This document shows, piece after piece, positions 18,261 to 28,035 of a stretch of 64,000 nt of DNA (the first letter of the stretch is position 1; each line of letters opens with the position of its first letter). Under the pieces are notes generated by a model. The model made no database searches and was not told where the DNA came from. It saw only the letters and a list, made by a program, of their open reading frames with translations. A program made the position numbers and the translations under genes. The stretch comes from Endozoicomonas sp965208385 (GTDB lineage Bacteria; Pseudomonadota; Gammaproteobacteria; Pseudomonadales; Endozoicomonadaceae). The stretch spans positions 1 through 64,000 of the forward strand of contig CBDBOO010000007.1 in NCBI GenBank assembly GCA_965208385.1, in the 5' to 3' direction.

Positions 18261-19035
18261 AATAAACTGCCCATGACTGATTTATTGATAGCCCTGCAGG
18301 TACTTTTTACGAAAAAGCATCAGGGTTATGACCATTCATCGCTTATACCCGTCGCCTTTGAAGTTGCTACTGCGTTGCGGCGCTCGTTCACTGGTACGCC
18401 AGCCCGGTGGTACGCCAGCCCGGTGGTACGCCAGCCCGGCCCGATCACTTAGTTTGTCTAAGCTCCCGGGGCTTCACTCTCTTGCTGCCTTGTAGCAACT
18501 CCAAACCCTTTGGGTATAGAACATTTCGAACTCGATAAACGAACCGGTTCGAATTTTTAAACCAGGGTTCTACATTTTCTGAATCTATTATTTCAACGTC
18601 TTACTTCCAATGACTTAAGAACTATACCAGAAATATCAAAAGCCAAGGGCGACTTTAGTTATCAAATAATCACAGAAAACAACAGCTTGAAGACTTGCTT
18701 TCTGATTGTTTTTTACTGAATGCATGAAATAGATGAACAGATAATTTATTGAGAGAATGTGTTCATTCTTCAGTACTGAAAAATTAACAACCATCGTTCC
18801 ACTCGTAATACATGTTAATAATAGTTTTATACATTGGTTATTTGACAACTAATGACAGTGGTCCAGACTTACCCACCTAATGCTAAAGATAACCGGCACC
18901 ACATAATTATTTTAATACACACCAGAATCATTTCATGACTGAAATCTGGATTTAGAACTTCTCGATTTAGAACTTCTCGATTTAGAAAATAGTGTAATGC
19001 CGTGAAAGGTAGCCACCAAAGCCAATTGGGACATA
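18261..19035. other. 775-bp intergenic region rich in repeats
   Basis: No gene is supported. It holds a 175-bp palindromic repeat element (18344-18518), a perfect 12-bp palindrome CGAACCGGTTCG (18540-18551), an AT-rich stretch without convincing ORFs, and a 15-bp tandem repeat GATTTAGAACTTCTC (18949-18987, about 2.6 copies) just before the giant gene. Confidence 0.7.
18344..18518. repeat. Palindromic intergenic repeat (TATACCC family) with a 16-bp tandem array inside
   Basis: The outer arms are TATACCC and GGGTATA, with inner arms GAAGTTGCTAC and GTAGCAACT. The centre carries GGTACGCCAGCCCGGT repeated three times (18393-18439). Related elements lie at 55979-56036 and 56714-56778. This looks like a REP/BIME-type dispersed palindromic family. 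Confidence 0.75.
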
Positions 19036-22000
19036 ATGCTCATTATAAAATCGCCAGCAGGAAATCATTCTGTTCAGAACCTGACCATTTCCTGCATGCT
19101 TTTGTTTTTGTTAATGTTTTTATCAATATTTTCATCAACATACTGCTGTTCACTGCACGCCCTGTCATTAATTGATCCATACAATCCTCTTTCCCAACTG
19201 CCAGCTTCCTTTCACATAAAATCATTGCTGAATGAAGAAACATTTCCCTCCAGAAGAATCATTCCCGGCTTAACATCGGGTGATGCAATCATTACTCTGA
19301 CCAAACCACCCAACAGTCTCCAACAACAAAAGCAGCAAGAGATAACAGAACCCCTGATATCTCAATCAGAATCTGACGAACAGAAAAAAGCTCTTTTTAA
19401 GTTCTGGTTGATGATGCATTCAGATAAAAGACTCTCTCAACAGGAGCTGCAGAATTCATACAATGCGTTAACAGAAAAAGAAAAAGACTGGCTCATGAGA
19501 CTCTGGTCAATCTTTGTAGAAGCTCATATTCAGTTTCTGATTTATGGTGCGATCCTGCCCGCCGGTGGTGGAGAAGCCCCTGATATTTATCTCAAGAACA
19601 ACCGTCCCTTTCCATTTCATATATTCAGGTTGATACAATCCCTGCGCTGTGAGGCTCATAATAAAGAATGTACTGAAAAACTGATCAGCGAACTCAAAAA
19701 ACGAGCCATCAAAACCATTGGTGACTCTCCACAACCAGAACCCGAAGACTCTGAAGGTTCAGGTGCAGGTGCAGGTGCAGGTGCAGGTGCAGGTGCAGGT
19801 GCAGGTGCAGGTGCAGGTGCAGGTGCAGGTGCCCTCAACACTGCCCGCTGGAAAGAAAAGCTCAAAGACGAAAATCACTCTTCCACCTCCTTTTCTGCCA
19901 GCAATGCACAAACACGAACATCAGGGGCTAGTGATTCGCGATACTGGCAGAATGCATCTCAGGAAAAAATTAAACCCCGTGAAAATATTGAAGAACAGCT
20001 CAGATCCTTTAGGCTGAGAAAAGACGCTACTTATAAAGATGATCATTGTCTGTTTCATGGCGTCAGCTCTCAGCTGCCATTATTGGGTTATCAACAATCC
20101 GGCCCTGAGCTTCGCAGGCAAACCCGTCACTACTTATCCCTAATGCGTACTCAAGGCACCTGCCTGTCTAATCTTGTGCCTGAAATTATTGAATCGACGC
20201 TCACATCCGCAGTAGATCCCCATAAAAGCGACGTGACTGATCAGGAAAAAAATCAATGGCATTATAGAAATCTTGATCAGTTCTTCGACCCTGATCTGGA
20301 GTTACCGAGAAGCTCTGATAAACAGGCAAGAGAGTACTGGCGGACCATGCGCTGGGGTGATCACAGCCATTCTATCATGCTGGCTAACCTCTATAAGTTC
20401 TACACCCTGACCATTCAGGAAACCCGGGAAGGCATTGCATTTCAACTGGGAATTCCCGACAGCATCACTCTATCAATTTTCACTAATGCAGCAGTACATT
20501 CCCTGCTGAACCGTATTTCCACTGCTGATCGCACATTGAACTTTGATGACATCTCCAGCTGGCTGGAAGAAAAGCACCAGGCACTCACTCAATCTCTCAC
20601 AAGAATGAAATCGGGCAGCCAGGAAGCTGCCAAATATAGAGATCATTTGCTGACTCTGGAGAGAAATCAAAGAGAATTAACGGATTCCGGTTTAGGATCG
20701 AGACCCGTGGTGATTCTATTATTCGAAGGCAGTCTGGACAGCCCGCACTGGAGCCGGGTTTCTTTCTTTAACGAAGCATCTGAGCTCAGCGACATTTACC
20801 CTCATAACCTGCGTGCAGGCTCGCCTCTTATGACTCATGTTGAGCGTATCCGGCAAAATCAAAAACTCTTTTCTCCACAAACCGGTAAAGTCATTGGTGC
20901 CGAAACTGAAACCTCACAAACTGAAACCGGTGGCGAAACCGTAAAAGCCATAAAACGAAAGCACAGGAAAAAGAAGGGTGATGAAAATGGGCGTTCTACA
21001 GGTTTTCAGCTCGTTGAAGGCCCCGTTCCTTATACCAAACCCACAGCAGTAGTTGCCCCGTTACCTTCACTCTCTCACCCTGATAAAACTGAAGAAAAAC
21101 CTGTAAATATCAAAGCAACGATAACAACACCTGATCCCCATACATCAGAAACAGATCTGCAGCTGCACGATACATCCCCGAAGAAGAAATCTAAAAAGAA
21201 AACACAACAAAAAATCAAAGCCAATCAAATAAACGGCCGTACCAAAGTCGAAGCAGAGAAAGTTCCTGTCACTACTGAAATTTTCAGTAAAGAAGTACCA
21301 GATATTCCGGAGGCTTCTGCTGAACCTTTACGCCAGCAGAGCCCTTCTCCGGAGCAGGATATAGCGCCATCCGTTACAGTTGAACCTCTAGACCCACCTG
21401 ACATTTCTGATCAAAACCCCGAAGTCGCTGAGGTACTCTCTGAAACTCTGCAGGAAGATTTTCCCGAACCCACGATGACTCAGGAAGAAAGAAAAGCGGC
21501 AAGCCAAAAAGCAAAGAAAGAAAGAAAGAGAAAAAGGAAACAAGAGGCTGCAGCCAGCGAAACCGGCGAAAGAAAAAGCCAGCCTGATAAGTTAAAAACA
21601 GTTTCACTGAGTGAATACCCTGACATAGAGAATCTGGCACTTATGCTGGCGGAAATGGAAGTCAAGCTGAAACAGTGTGTAGAGTCTCAACAAACAGAGC
21701 CCTTACAGGATCATACCGATTCACTGGCCGGACACTTTCAACAGGGACTCGAAAAGACATGTCAGGCTCTGATCACGCTTGAGGCACAGGTTACAGACAA
21801 TGTCATTCTATTTGATCCGGATCATACGAAAAAAACACAGGCTCTGCCTCTGCTAAAGGCAGCTGCCACTCAACACCACTTTGCCTTTGCCTGGCTATTA
21901 CTGGGCATCTTCCAGCTACCTGACAGTTCATTCAATGAAACCAGTTTCGGGGATGCACTCAGCTGTTTTCTCAATGCGTCTCTGGCCGGTATCGACCAGG

Positions 22001-25000
22001 CTATACGGCTGTCACTGTCTATGCTGATCAGTCACCATCCGTCAGGCATTCCCCAGCTGTATCTGACAAAACACCTGCTTCAGTTATATGCAGGTAAAAA
22101 CATAAGACACCCCCTTTCATTTTCAACACCAGCCTCACACCCACATCAGCTTCTGAGCGAACTGGATAACCAGCCCGATGTTGTACAGCTTCTGACTCAC
22201 TGGCCTGAGATTGATGGTGCTTTATGCCAAGACACATTTGCCTGTTCATTGATCAGAATTCTTCTAGCCATAGATGGACCCAGGCATCAATTGAAAAGTC
22301 TTGAGGTCGATAGTACAGACCCCCTCTTCAACTCTCTGGCCTTTTTAAAATTACTGCATTTCGATAAAATAGAAAACATGCCCAAGCGAAATATCAGTAA
22401 CTACTGGACTCAGGCCGTTCAACTGAGAGGAACACAAAAAGGCAAAAAGAAAATAGCTCCTTCATTTCAAAATGCCGTTGTACTGGCGTCATCTGATCTG
22501 GCTTTGTTTAATGAACCAGAAAGTCTGGAAAAGGCAAAACAACTACTCGTCCAGGGTGACGTCAAAAACAGTTATACAGACTTCATTCAGTTGCTTCGCT
22601 CACTGATGGCTGTACTGAATGACAAGCATTACAACACTCTATTCACAGATACCAATTCAGAGCAATCAGTTGCCAGAAGGAATCAACGACTGGCTTCTCT
22701 GGACACCCTCAGGGGTTATAAAGAACACCTGCAATGGCTGCCCCCTTACCCTGTAGACGACTGGCTGCCTGAGTTGGACCACCTCCTCCGGAGCCATCTG
22801 GACAATCCGTCGATGCAGGAGGAATATCTGGAAAGAGCCAAAATTGCTCAGGCTTCTTTCGAGCAATACGGATCGCCTGAAGAGGAATTAAAAGCAGGGT
22901 TCTATTATTTCATGGGGGCACTGCTTCAGTTGAAACCTTCTGTTGTCAGACAAGCTGATAGTAGTGCAACGGTAGTATTACATTCGCTCCATCCACGACT
23001 GGATAAAGGCCGTTATCAGGATACTGAAAGCCTGTTAGAGAAGTCATGGCAATACCGATTTCCCTATGCCCCATTGATAACGACACTGCTGAGAGCCTAT
23101 GGCCAACCATCCACAAAGAGTACTGAGGCAAGACACCGTTATTTTTCAGACATTATGAATAGCCTCTATGACGCAGGGTGGGCAGGAACGGAGCAGGCCA
23201 TTGAACTGTTAATGTCTGCAGGAATTAACAGTCAGCCACTCATAGGCATAAAAAGCATCGGACTGACGGTTCTCTTCCTGAAACTCCACGCCATACGTAC
23301 TGATCACTATCGCCTTAGATTTACTGTTGAGAGTCCCGAGACAACTCAATTACACAAACACCAGGCTCTGCTTTTTGATCATGCTAATATCCGGCTGCTG
23401 AGAAAATGGCTTTCCCTGCTGCCTGACCATAGCTTGTCCGACGCCCTGGATCAGTTTAAAGATGATATTGCACACATCTGTGAGCAATCCGGAGTATCTC
23501 ACTGTAAAAGTGAGGAAGGCAACTTCCGGGCGCTGGCAGTGTTGACCACAAACCGGCCTAAACTACTGGCTATTCTGAATCATGACGCCACCCCCTTGCC
23601 CTACCTGCTCAATATTCCCTGGGTGACTTCTTTTAATTACGTGCTTTCCAATAAGAATCTCTTTGCAATAATCTTCAATCAGGCAGAGACATTCTCTCAG
23701 ATAAAATACGGCGAGTACCACAGATTACTTCTTCGGCTGCTGGGGCAAGCACTTCCGCCTCAACCATCGATAAAGATAACCGATAAGGTTCCACTCGATC
23801 AGCTCAGCGCAGAACAGCTGGATCTGATCCTTTCTCTATCAGACCCCTTCACTCTTCACCCGAAGTTATTAAATGACATTACCAGTTTCCTGCTTCAAAT
23901 GAAGAAGCCAGAGATCTGGCAGGCACGGGTTCTACTGCTTCACCAGGAGTTAATCAACAGGGGAGAGGAGGCATATGAATCGTCAGCGGAAATCCATCAG
24001 CAATTAGCTTTTGTTAAAAATAATTTTGTCGGCTTCGAAAATGAAGAAAAGCGTCTGAGAAACCTGCTTTTGGTCAAACCAGACAGTCGCCAGGCCACCA
24101 GCATCTCATCCTCCAAAACACCTGTGACAGGCGAGGAAGCTACGAGTGGCACGGCTGGCACGAAGGATACGGAACATGCGCCTGTCAGGGTTAAACCTGA
24201 GAACATGCTGCCTGCGCCGGCTGGAAATCAAGCGCCAGAAGAAGCGACCTTCATAGAGAAAAATACTGTTTCAGAGTTTTCAGAAGTGGCTCCGCCTGAT
24301 GATGACGTTCAACCTGAAGACGAAATGCACGAAAAGAAACTGAATGATTTTGTCGATTTGAACTTATGGCGTAACAATCCGGATCAGTATTTTTCCGAAA
24401 TGTTTCTTCAAGCACGGGAAGAGGGGTACAGAGCCGTCTCTTATCTGGCCGGGGTATATCAGGACGAAATAGAAAGAAGGAAAAAAGTTGAGAATAAGGA
24501 CGAAGAAGAAAGCGACAGTCAGTCTCTGTTGCTTACGGGTTTTTATCATTGTCTTGCAGGGCTTCTGGCTCTGGATACTCAATTAAACGACGGGAATTTT
24601 ATTTTAGACGACATGCGGAATAAACCCCGCGATCAGCTCCAGAAAGCAGCTGATCACTTTGAAGCAGCCCGGCTGCATGGCTTCCCCTATGGCGGCTATC
24701 TGCAAGCACTGCTCCTGATTCACCTTCAGCCGGAGAGTTATATCAGTGACCTCATGCAAACAAAACGCTATAGAGGTTTTCTGCCGTTCGATAAAATTAC
24801 ATTGAGAACAACGAGCAGCAATTCCAGCTGGGCTTACCACAGAGGAAAACTGTTTCTGGACACTCTGCCGTTATTGCTGGAATCTGCTTCTCTGGGAGTC
24901 AGGGAAGCCATACTACTACTGACCGCTATTTTTCAGAGCCCGATTCTACATCCGTCTGAAACGCCCCAGGCAGGCCTTCCGTCAACATTGATAAAACTAT

Positions 25001-27102
25001 ATCTTTCTTCACCACAGAGTCATGACCTGCAGTTTATGGTAGCTCGGCCTTTTCCCCTGGGACTTGCAGCACTTTTTTCATCCTATGATCATTCAAAAGC
25101 GGTTCTGATAATCCGGAAGTTGCTCAGTGAATGCAGTGAAACCGATAAAGAGCAATGCTTTGTTCAGATGCTGGAGACAAGAATTCCACAGGAAGAGCTA
25201 TCGGACGCCGAGGTAAAGTACTTACGAATGATGGCCGCATTAATTTCAGATGACATACATAAGCTAAAAATTCCTGACTTTCTCAACCCGGCTTTTCCTT
25301 CTACACAGATTATTTCAGACAGAAGTCTGGATTCCCCTGATTCAAACTGGGATTATCCGAATTCCGGTGTGTCTGAGTTTACATTGAACATTGTGCACTG
25401 GGATCCTCGTTTAGAGAATCATCTGACTTACGCTCTGCTTCTGGAGAACTCCAGGAATAAGACCCAAACCATGATAACACAGTTTCTCCCTTCTCTTCTT
25501 CACATGTTGTTATCAGAGCCCAGCACCGGCAAGATCAAACTGCAAACAGATTATTTTGAGAAAGTGGAAAATTTCCCGGCTGCTGACCGCTTCACTGATA
25601 ATTTGAAACTCGCCATTCTGTTATTTCGGTCATTCATGCATCAGGCAGCCCCGAAAGATCTTGTCACAGCCATCCTTGCCACAGGTGACCCGTATGTTTC
25701 TGACAAGAACACCCGAAAGATGTTGAGAACTTCTTTAGGTTTATTCTTGCCCGAACTGGCCCAGTGGTTTGCAGAGCTGCACTTTATTCAATGGCAGATG
25801 GCCTGGGAAAAAAACGATCATTCCGCCATCATCACCAATAAAAAAAACCTGAACTTGCTTGAATCACGTTACCCGGAGATTACCCGGATAATGGATCGGC
25901 GTTTAATACTGCATGATTTTTATCATGGCAGGGGCAGGGACGTATTGCTGGAAAATAGCGAAATATTTCCCATAGACATCGAGACTGTTTCTATTTCCAG
26001 GCAGAACGGAGTCCAGCAACCTGATGATTCAGTCGCTGAATACACGCCCCCCTGTTCACTGGAGGAATGGTTAACATCCGTTCAGGCAAAGAGCTTGCAT
26101 CTCAACGGCGTTACCAGGGTAACACTTCCCTGTATATTGCCTTTCCTCCCTGAGAAACCTTCACCCTCTGAGCAATCTTCACCCTCTGAGCAGCCCTTAT
26201 CCTCTGACCAAAACCTGTTCAATCCAAATATTGAACGGAGCCCTGAATCCCTGTTCCTTATGTGGTTTTATGCCCATCTTCCCAATTTCAATACCGATGA
26301 ACTGCAACTTCTCAGACGATCTGCCGCTTCAAACCTGCAGGCATTGAAATTCCTGACAGTATTGATCCTGGAATCCCCGGAAACCAGTATTGAAGAGCTG
26401 CATATATTATCCATATTCTGGCTCGGGCAGTTTTCAACAGAATCAACAGAATCAACAGAATCAACAGAATCAACAGAAGAAAGTACAGAACGACATTTCT
26501 GCTTCGCCCTGGATGATGAACATACAGTAGAACCCGAGGAATTTCTGCTTCTCAATAAACCCGCAAAAATGCTATTCAAGATCATTCTTCAAAACATGGA
26601 TTCATGTCCGGAAAGAAGCCAGGAAGCCCGTCTGACAGACTGGCATCGCTGGTTAAATGCCATCACCGACGATTACAAGGCAATTCCCGGCCTGGGCACT
26701 ATTGAAGGACGTTATGCCCGAATACTGGCTGAATTTATCCTGTCTGCCACCAGCAACGAAAATGACAGGGAATCTGTCGAGCATTTCATGACGCGCCAAT
26801 GTTCGCAGGCATCTTCCCCGAAATGCCAGCCAACACAGCAATCAGCCTATTCCATTAATGCAGCTGAGGTTCTTCAGGCCAGTAACCATGAAGAAAAAAT
26901 GCTCGTTCTGTTTCGTCATAGTGTGCAAATATTGAATGCCATTCTAGAGATGATCATCTATATAGAGGATCTGTCGCCTTACATTGAAACATTACAGAGC
27001 ATGCTCACTTTTTTTGATTCCATCAGTCAATATGCATCAGAGCCTCAAAAGAACGTTCTACAATCCCTCATTCAACAGCTAAGAGAAAAAACAGGCACAT
27101 GA
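19036..27102 (+). CDS. Giant secreted protein with OTU-like cysteine protease domain
   Basis: A 2688-aa protein. Residues about 17-43 form a long hydrophobic segment (signal peptide or anchor). A 12-fold Gly-Ala repeat lies at residues 243-266. Residues about 335-580 look like an OTU (ovarian tumour) deubiquitinase-type domain: DDHCLFHGVSSQL with candidate nucleophile Cys338, then YWRTMRWGDHSHSIMLANLY, then VVILLFEGSLDSPHWSRVSFF with candidate His571. The Cys-His spacing is larger than usual and includes a helical insertion. Three Lys/Arg clusters follow (near residues 637, 716 and 825). The remaining 1800 residues are helical and partly resemble Sel1/TPR-like repeats (DHFEAARLHGFPYGGYLQALLL). 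A host-directed effector is the likely role. OTU activity and delivery route are inferred. Confidence 0.75.
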   Translation: MLIIKSPAGNHSVQNLTISCMLLFLLMFLSIFSSTYCCSLHALSLIDPYNPLSQLPASFHIKSLLNEETFPSRRIIPGLTSGDAIITLTKPPNSLQQQKQQEITEPLISQSESDEQKKALFKFWLMMHSDKRLSQQELQNSYNALTEKEKDWLMRLWSIFVEAHIQFLIYGAILPAGGGEAPDIYLKNNRPFPFHIFRLIQSLRCEAHNKECTEKLISELKKRAIKTIGDSPQPEPEDSEGSGAGAGAGAGAGAGAGAGAGAGAGALNTARWKEKLKDENHSSTSFSASNAQTRTSGASDSRYWQNASQEKIKPRENIEEQLRSFRLRKDATYKDDHCLFHGVSSQLPLLGYQQSGPELRRQTRHYLSLMRTQGTCLSNLVPEIIESTLTSAVDPHKSDVTDQEKNQWHYRNLDQFFDPDLELPRSSDKQAREYWRTMRWGDHSHSIMLANLYKFYTLTIQETREGIAFQLGIPDSITLSIFTNAAVHSLLNRISTADRTLNFDDISSWLEEKHQALTQSLTRMKSGSQEAAKYRDHLLTLERNQRELTDSGLGSRPVVILLFEGSLDSPHWSRVSFFNEASELSDIYPHNLRAGSPLMTHVERIRQNQKLFSPQTGKVIGAETETSQTETGGETVKAIKRKHRKKKGDENGRSTGFQLVEGPVPYTKPTAVVAPLPSLSHPDKTEEKPVNIKATITTPDPHTSETDLQLHDTSPKKKSKKKTQQKIKANQINGRTKVEAEKVPVTTEIFSKEVPDIPEASAEPLRQQSPSPEQDIAPSVTVEPLDPPDISDQNPEVAEVLSETLQEDFPEPTMTQEERKAASQKAKKERKRKRKQEAAASETGERKSQPDKLKTVSLSEYPDIENLALMLAEMEVKLKQCVESQQTEPLQDHTDSLAGHFQQGLEKTCQALITLEAQVTDNVILFDPDHTKKTQALPLLKAAATQHHFAFAWLLLGIFQLPDSSFNETSFGDALSCFLNASLAGIDQAIRLSLSMLISHHPSGIPQLYLTKHLLQLYAGKNIRHPLSFSTPASHPHQLLSELDNQPDVVQLLTHWPEIDGALCQDTFACSLIRILLAIDGPRHQLKSLEVDSTDPLFNSLAFLKLLHFDKIENMPKRNISNYWTQAVQLRGTQKGKKKIAPSFQNAVVLASSDLALFNEPESLEKAKQLLVQGDVKNSYTDFIQLLRSLMAVLNDKHYNTLFTDTNSEQSVARRNQRLASLDTLRGYKEHLQWLPPYPVDDWLPELDHLLRSHLDNPSMQEEYLERAKIAQASFEQYGSPEEELKAGFYYFMGALLQLKPSVVRQADSSATVVLHSLHPRLDKGRYQDTESLLEKSWQYRFPYAPLITTLLRAYGQPSTKSTEARHRYFSDIMNSLYDAGWAGTEQAIELLMSAGINSQPLIGIKSIGLTVLFLKLHAIRTDHYRLRFTVESPETTQLHKHQALLFDHANIRLLRKWLSLLPDHSLSDALDQFKDDIAHICEQSGVSHCKSEEGNFRALAVLTTNRPKLLAILNHDATPLPYLLNIPWVTSFNYVLSNKNLFAIIFNQAETFSQIKYGEYHRLLLRLLGQALPPQPSIKITDKVPLDQLSAEQLDLILSLSDPFTLHPKLLNDITSFLLQMKKPEIWQARVLLLHQELINRGEEAYESSAEIHQQLAFVKNNFVGFENEEKRLRNLLLVKPDSRQATSISSSKTPVTGEEATSGTAGTKDTEHAPVRVKPENMLPAPAGNQAPEEATFIEKNTVSEFSEVAPPDDDVQPEDEMHEKKLNDFVDLNLWRNNPDQYFSEMFLQAREEGYRAVSYLAGVYQDEIERRKKVENKDEEESDSQSLLLTGFYHCLAGLLALDTQLNDGNFILDDMRNKPRDQLQKAADHFEAARLHGFPYGGYLQALLLIHLQPESYISDLMQTKRYRGFLPFDKITLRTTSSNSSWAYHRGKLFLDTLPLLLESASLGVREAILLLTAIFQSPILHPSETPQAGLPSTLIKLYLSSPQSHDLQFMVARPFPLGLAALFSSYDHSKAVLIIRKLLSECSETDKEQCFVQMLETRIPQEELSDAEVKYLRMMAALISDDIHKLKIPDFLNPAFPSTQIISDRSLDSPDSNWDYPNSGVSEFTLNIVHWDPRLENHLTYALLLENSRNKTQTMITQFLPSLLHMLLSEPSTGKIKLQTDYFEKVENFPAADRFTDNLKLAILLFRSFMHQAAPKDLVTAILATGDPYVSDKNTRKMLRTSLGLFLPELAQWFAELHFIQWQMAWEKNDHSAIITNKKNLNLLESRYPEITRIMDRRLILHDFYHGRGRDVLLENSEIFPIDIETVSISRQNGVQQPDDSVAEYTPPCSLEEWLTSVQAKSLHLNGVTRVTLPCILPFLPEKPSPSEQSSPSEQPLSSDQNLFNPNIERSPESLFLMWFYAHLPNFNTDELQLLRRSAASNLQALKFLTVLILESPETSIEELHILSIFWLGQFSTESTESTESTESTEESTERHFCFALDDEHTVEPEEFLLLNKPAKMLFKIILQNMDSCPERSQEARLTDWHRWLNAITDDYKAIPGLGTIEGRYARILAEFILSATSNENDRESVEHFMTRQCSQASSPKCQPTQQSAYSINAAEVLQASNHEEKMLVLFRHSVQILNAILEMIIYIEDLSPYIETLQSMLTFFDSISQYASEPQKNVLQSLIQQLREKTGT
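19762..19833. repeat. Hexanucleotide repeat encoding (Gly-Ala)12
   Basis: GGTGCA is repeated eleven times plus a final GGTGCC, inside the giant gene and in frame. It encodes twelve Gly-Ala dipeptides upstream of the OTU-like domain. Copy-number changes would lengthen or shorten the linker without breaking the frame. Confidence 0.97.
26434..26478. repeat. 9-bp in-frame repeat encoding (Ser-Thr-Glu)5
   Basis: TCAACAGAA occurs five times in a row near the C-terminal part of the giant gene, giving an acidic Ser/Thr-rich linker. Its sequence uniformity suggests recent expansion. Confidence 0.95.
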
Positions 27103-27381
27103 GCAGATGTTATGCGACACATTGGTCAGAGGTTTATATTCACTGAATGTCATAATACGTCCTGTTTAACCAGAACTGTGACTGAGAAAGGATGGAGAAA
27201 GGCACCGTCAAAAATAGGCGAATCTACTTATCACTTCCTGCCGGTATTAACTGGTCTAAAGTATCGAACAGGCCTATGATCGGGTATCAATTGAAAGGCA
27301 GGGTTCCTCCCTCTCCTTTTCTTCAATGTCTCATGCTGTTCTTCTCAAAATGCAAAACGTGAAAAACCCAAAGGTGTAGTC

Positions 27382-27657
27382 ATGAACGATAAAGATCCCT
27401 ATGAAAGTCTTGCCTGTAACTGCGTTGAAGTAGGAACGATTATTAAAGAAGATGACACCTGTCTTACGGTGGATCTATCGGGAGTCGAGGCAGAATATGA
27501 ATTGGAAAACCTGCAGAAAAATGCCAGAAAAATCGGCTCGGGTAACTGCAAAATGTCGGCCAAAACCATTGACGACAACGGTCATACGATCATTCGAGCC
27601 ATGTTTGATTTTGACTGCACCGTTGAAAAGCTGATTTTTCAAATGAAGCAGCGTTGA
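27382..27657 (+). CDS. DUF406 (YfcZ/YiiS family) protein
   Basis: A 91-aa cytoplasmic protein resembling E. coli YfcZ and YiiS: Cys-rich start (ACNCVEVGTII) and a C-terminus FDCTVEKLIFQMKQR that matches the family ending (C-E-x-LIFQL). Function is unknown in the family. The ATG is preceded by AAAGGTG at workable spacing. It stands alone between the giant gene and the PspA operon, and a 7-bp tandem array follows. Confidence 0.85.
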   Translation: MNDKDPYESLACNCVEVGTIIKEDDTCLTVDLSGVEAEYELENLQKNARKIGSGNCKMSAKTIDDNGHTIIRAMFDFDCTVEKLIFQMKQR

Positions 27658-27763
27658 ACCTGGATTCAGATTGAAATACTCTCACTGCTGAAGCCTGAAA
27701 AACAACAATATTCCGGCAGATCACTTTATGAGTGAGCCTGCCGAACAATACTCTCTCTGTTTT

Positions 27764-27854
27764 CTCCACTCTCCACTCTCCACTCTCCACTCTCCACTCT
27801 CCACTCTCCACTCTCCACTCTCCACTCTCCACTCTCCACTCTCCACTCTCCACT
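27764..27854. repeat. Heptanucleotide tandem repeat, 13 copies
   Basis: CTCCACT is repeated 13 times without error, followed by degenerate units. It is intergenic, about 110 bp upstream of the dyad array in front of the PspA operon and 100 bp downstream of the DUF406 gene. A unit of 7 bp would shift frame in a gene, which fits its non-coding position. Confidence 0.97.
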
Positions 27855-27973
27855 CTACCCTCTACTCTGCTAATGCCCCATCCTCAATCCCTTAATTTTT
27901 CCCTCAGCCTGCACAAGAAAGTCGACCAGATCACATTTTGAACATTAAACATACACTACGAGGGAACTCTATT

Positions 27974-28022
27974 TGACATTTTATGTCATGAATGACATCT
28001 TGATCATCGACATAATATGTCA
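27974..28022. promoter_or_regulatory. TGACAT/ATGTCA dyad array upstream of the PspA operon
   Basis: Within 49 bp there is a perfect dyad TGACAT-TTT-ATGTCA (27974-27988), a further TGACAT (27993-27998), and a second dyad GACATAATATGTC (28009-28021). It ends 13 bp before the start codon at 28036, so it overlaps the likely promoter and untranslated leader. This looks like a multi-site operator for a dimeric regulator. The regulator is not known. No clear sigma-54 -24/-12 signature was found here. Confidence 0.6.
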
Positions 28023-28035
28023 GGGATGAATAAAT

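Noticed and set aside
19656..19865. Ala-Pro repeat ORF antisense to the giant gene
   Set aside because: Produced by the hexanucleotide repeat read on the opposite strand; the sense frame continues for 2688 codons.
27590..27853. Minus-strand ORF with repeated GEWRVES peptide
   Set aside because: It is only the translation of the 7-bp CTCCACT array in an open frame and runs into the DUF406 gene; no ribosome binding site or conserved part.
27960..28035. Sigma-54 promoter for the PspA operon
   Set aside because: No GG-N10-GC type -24/-12 element was found upstream of 28036, and no pspF is nearby.
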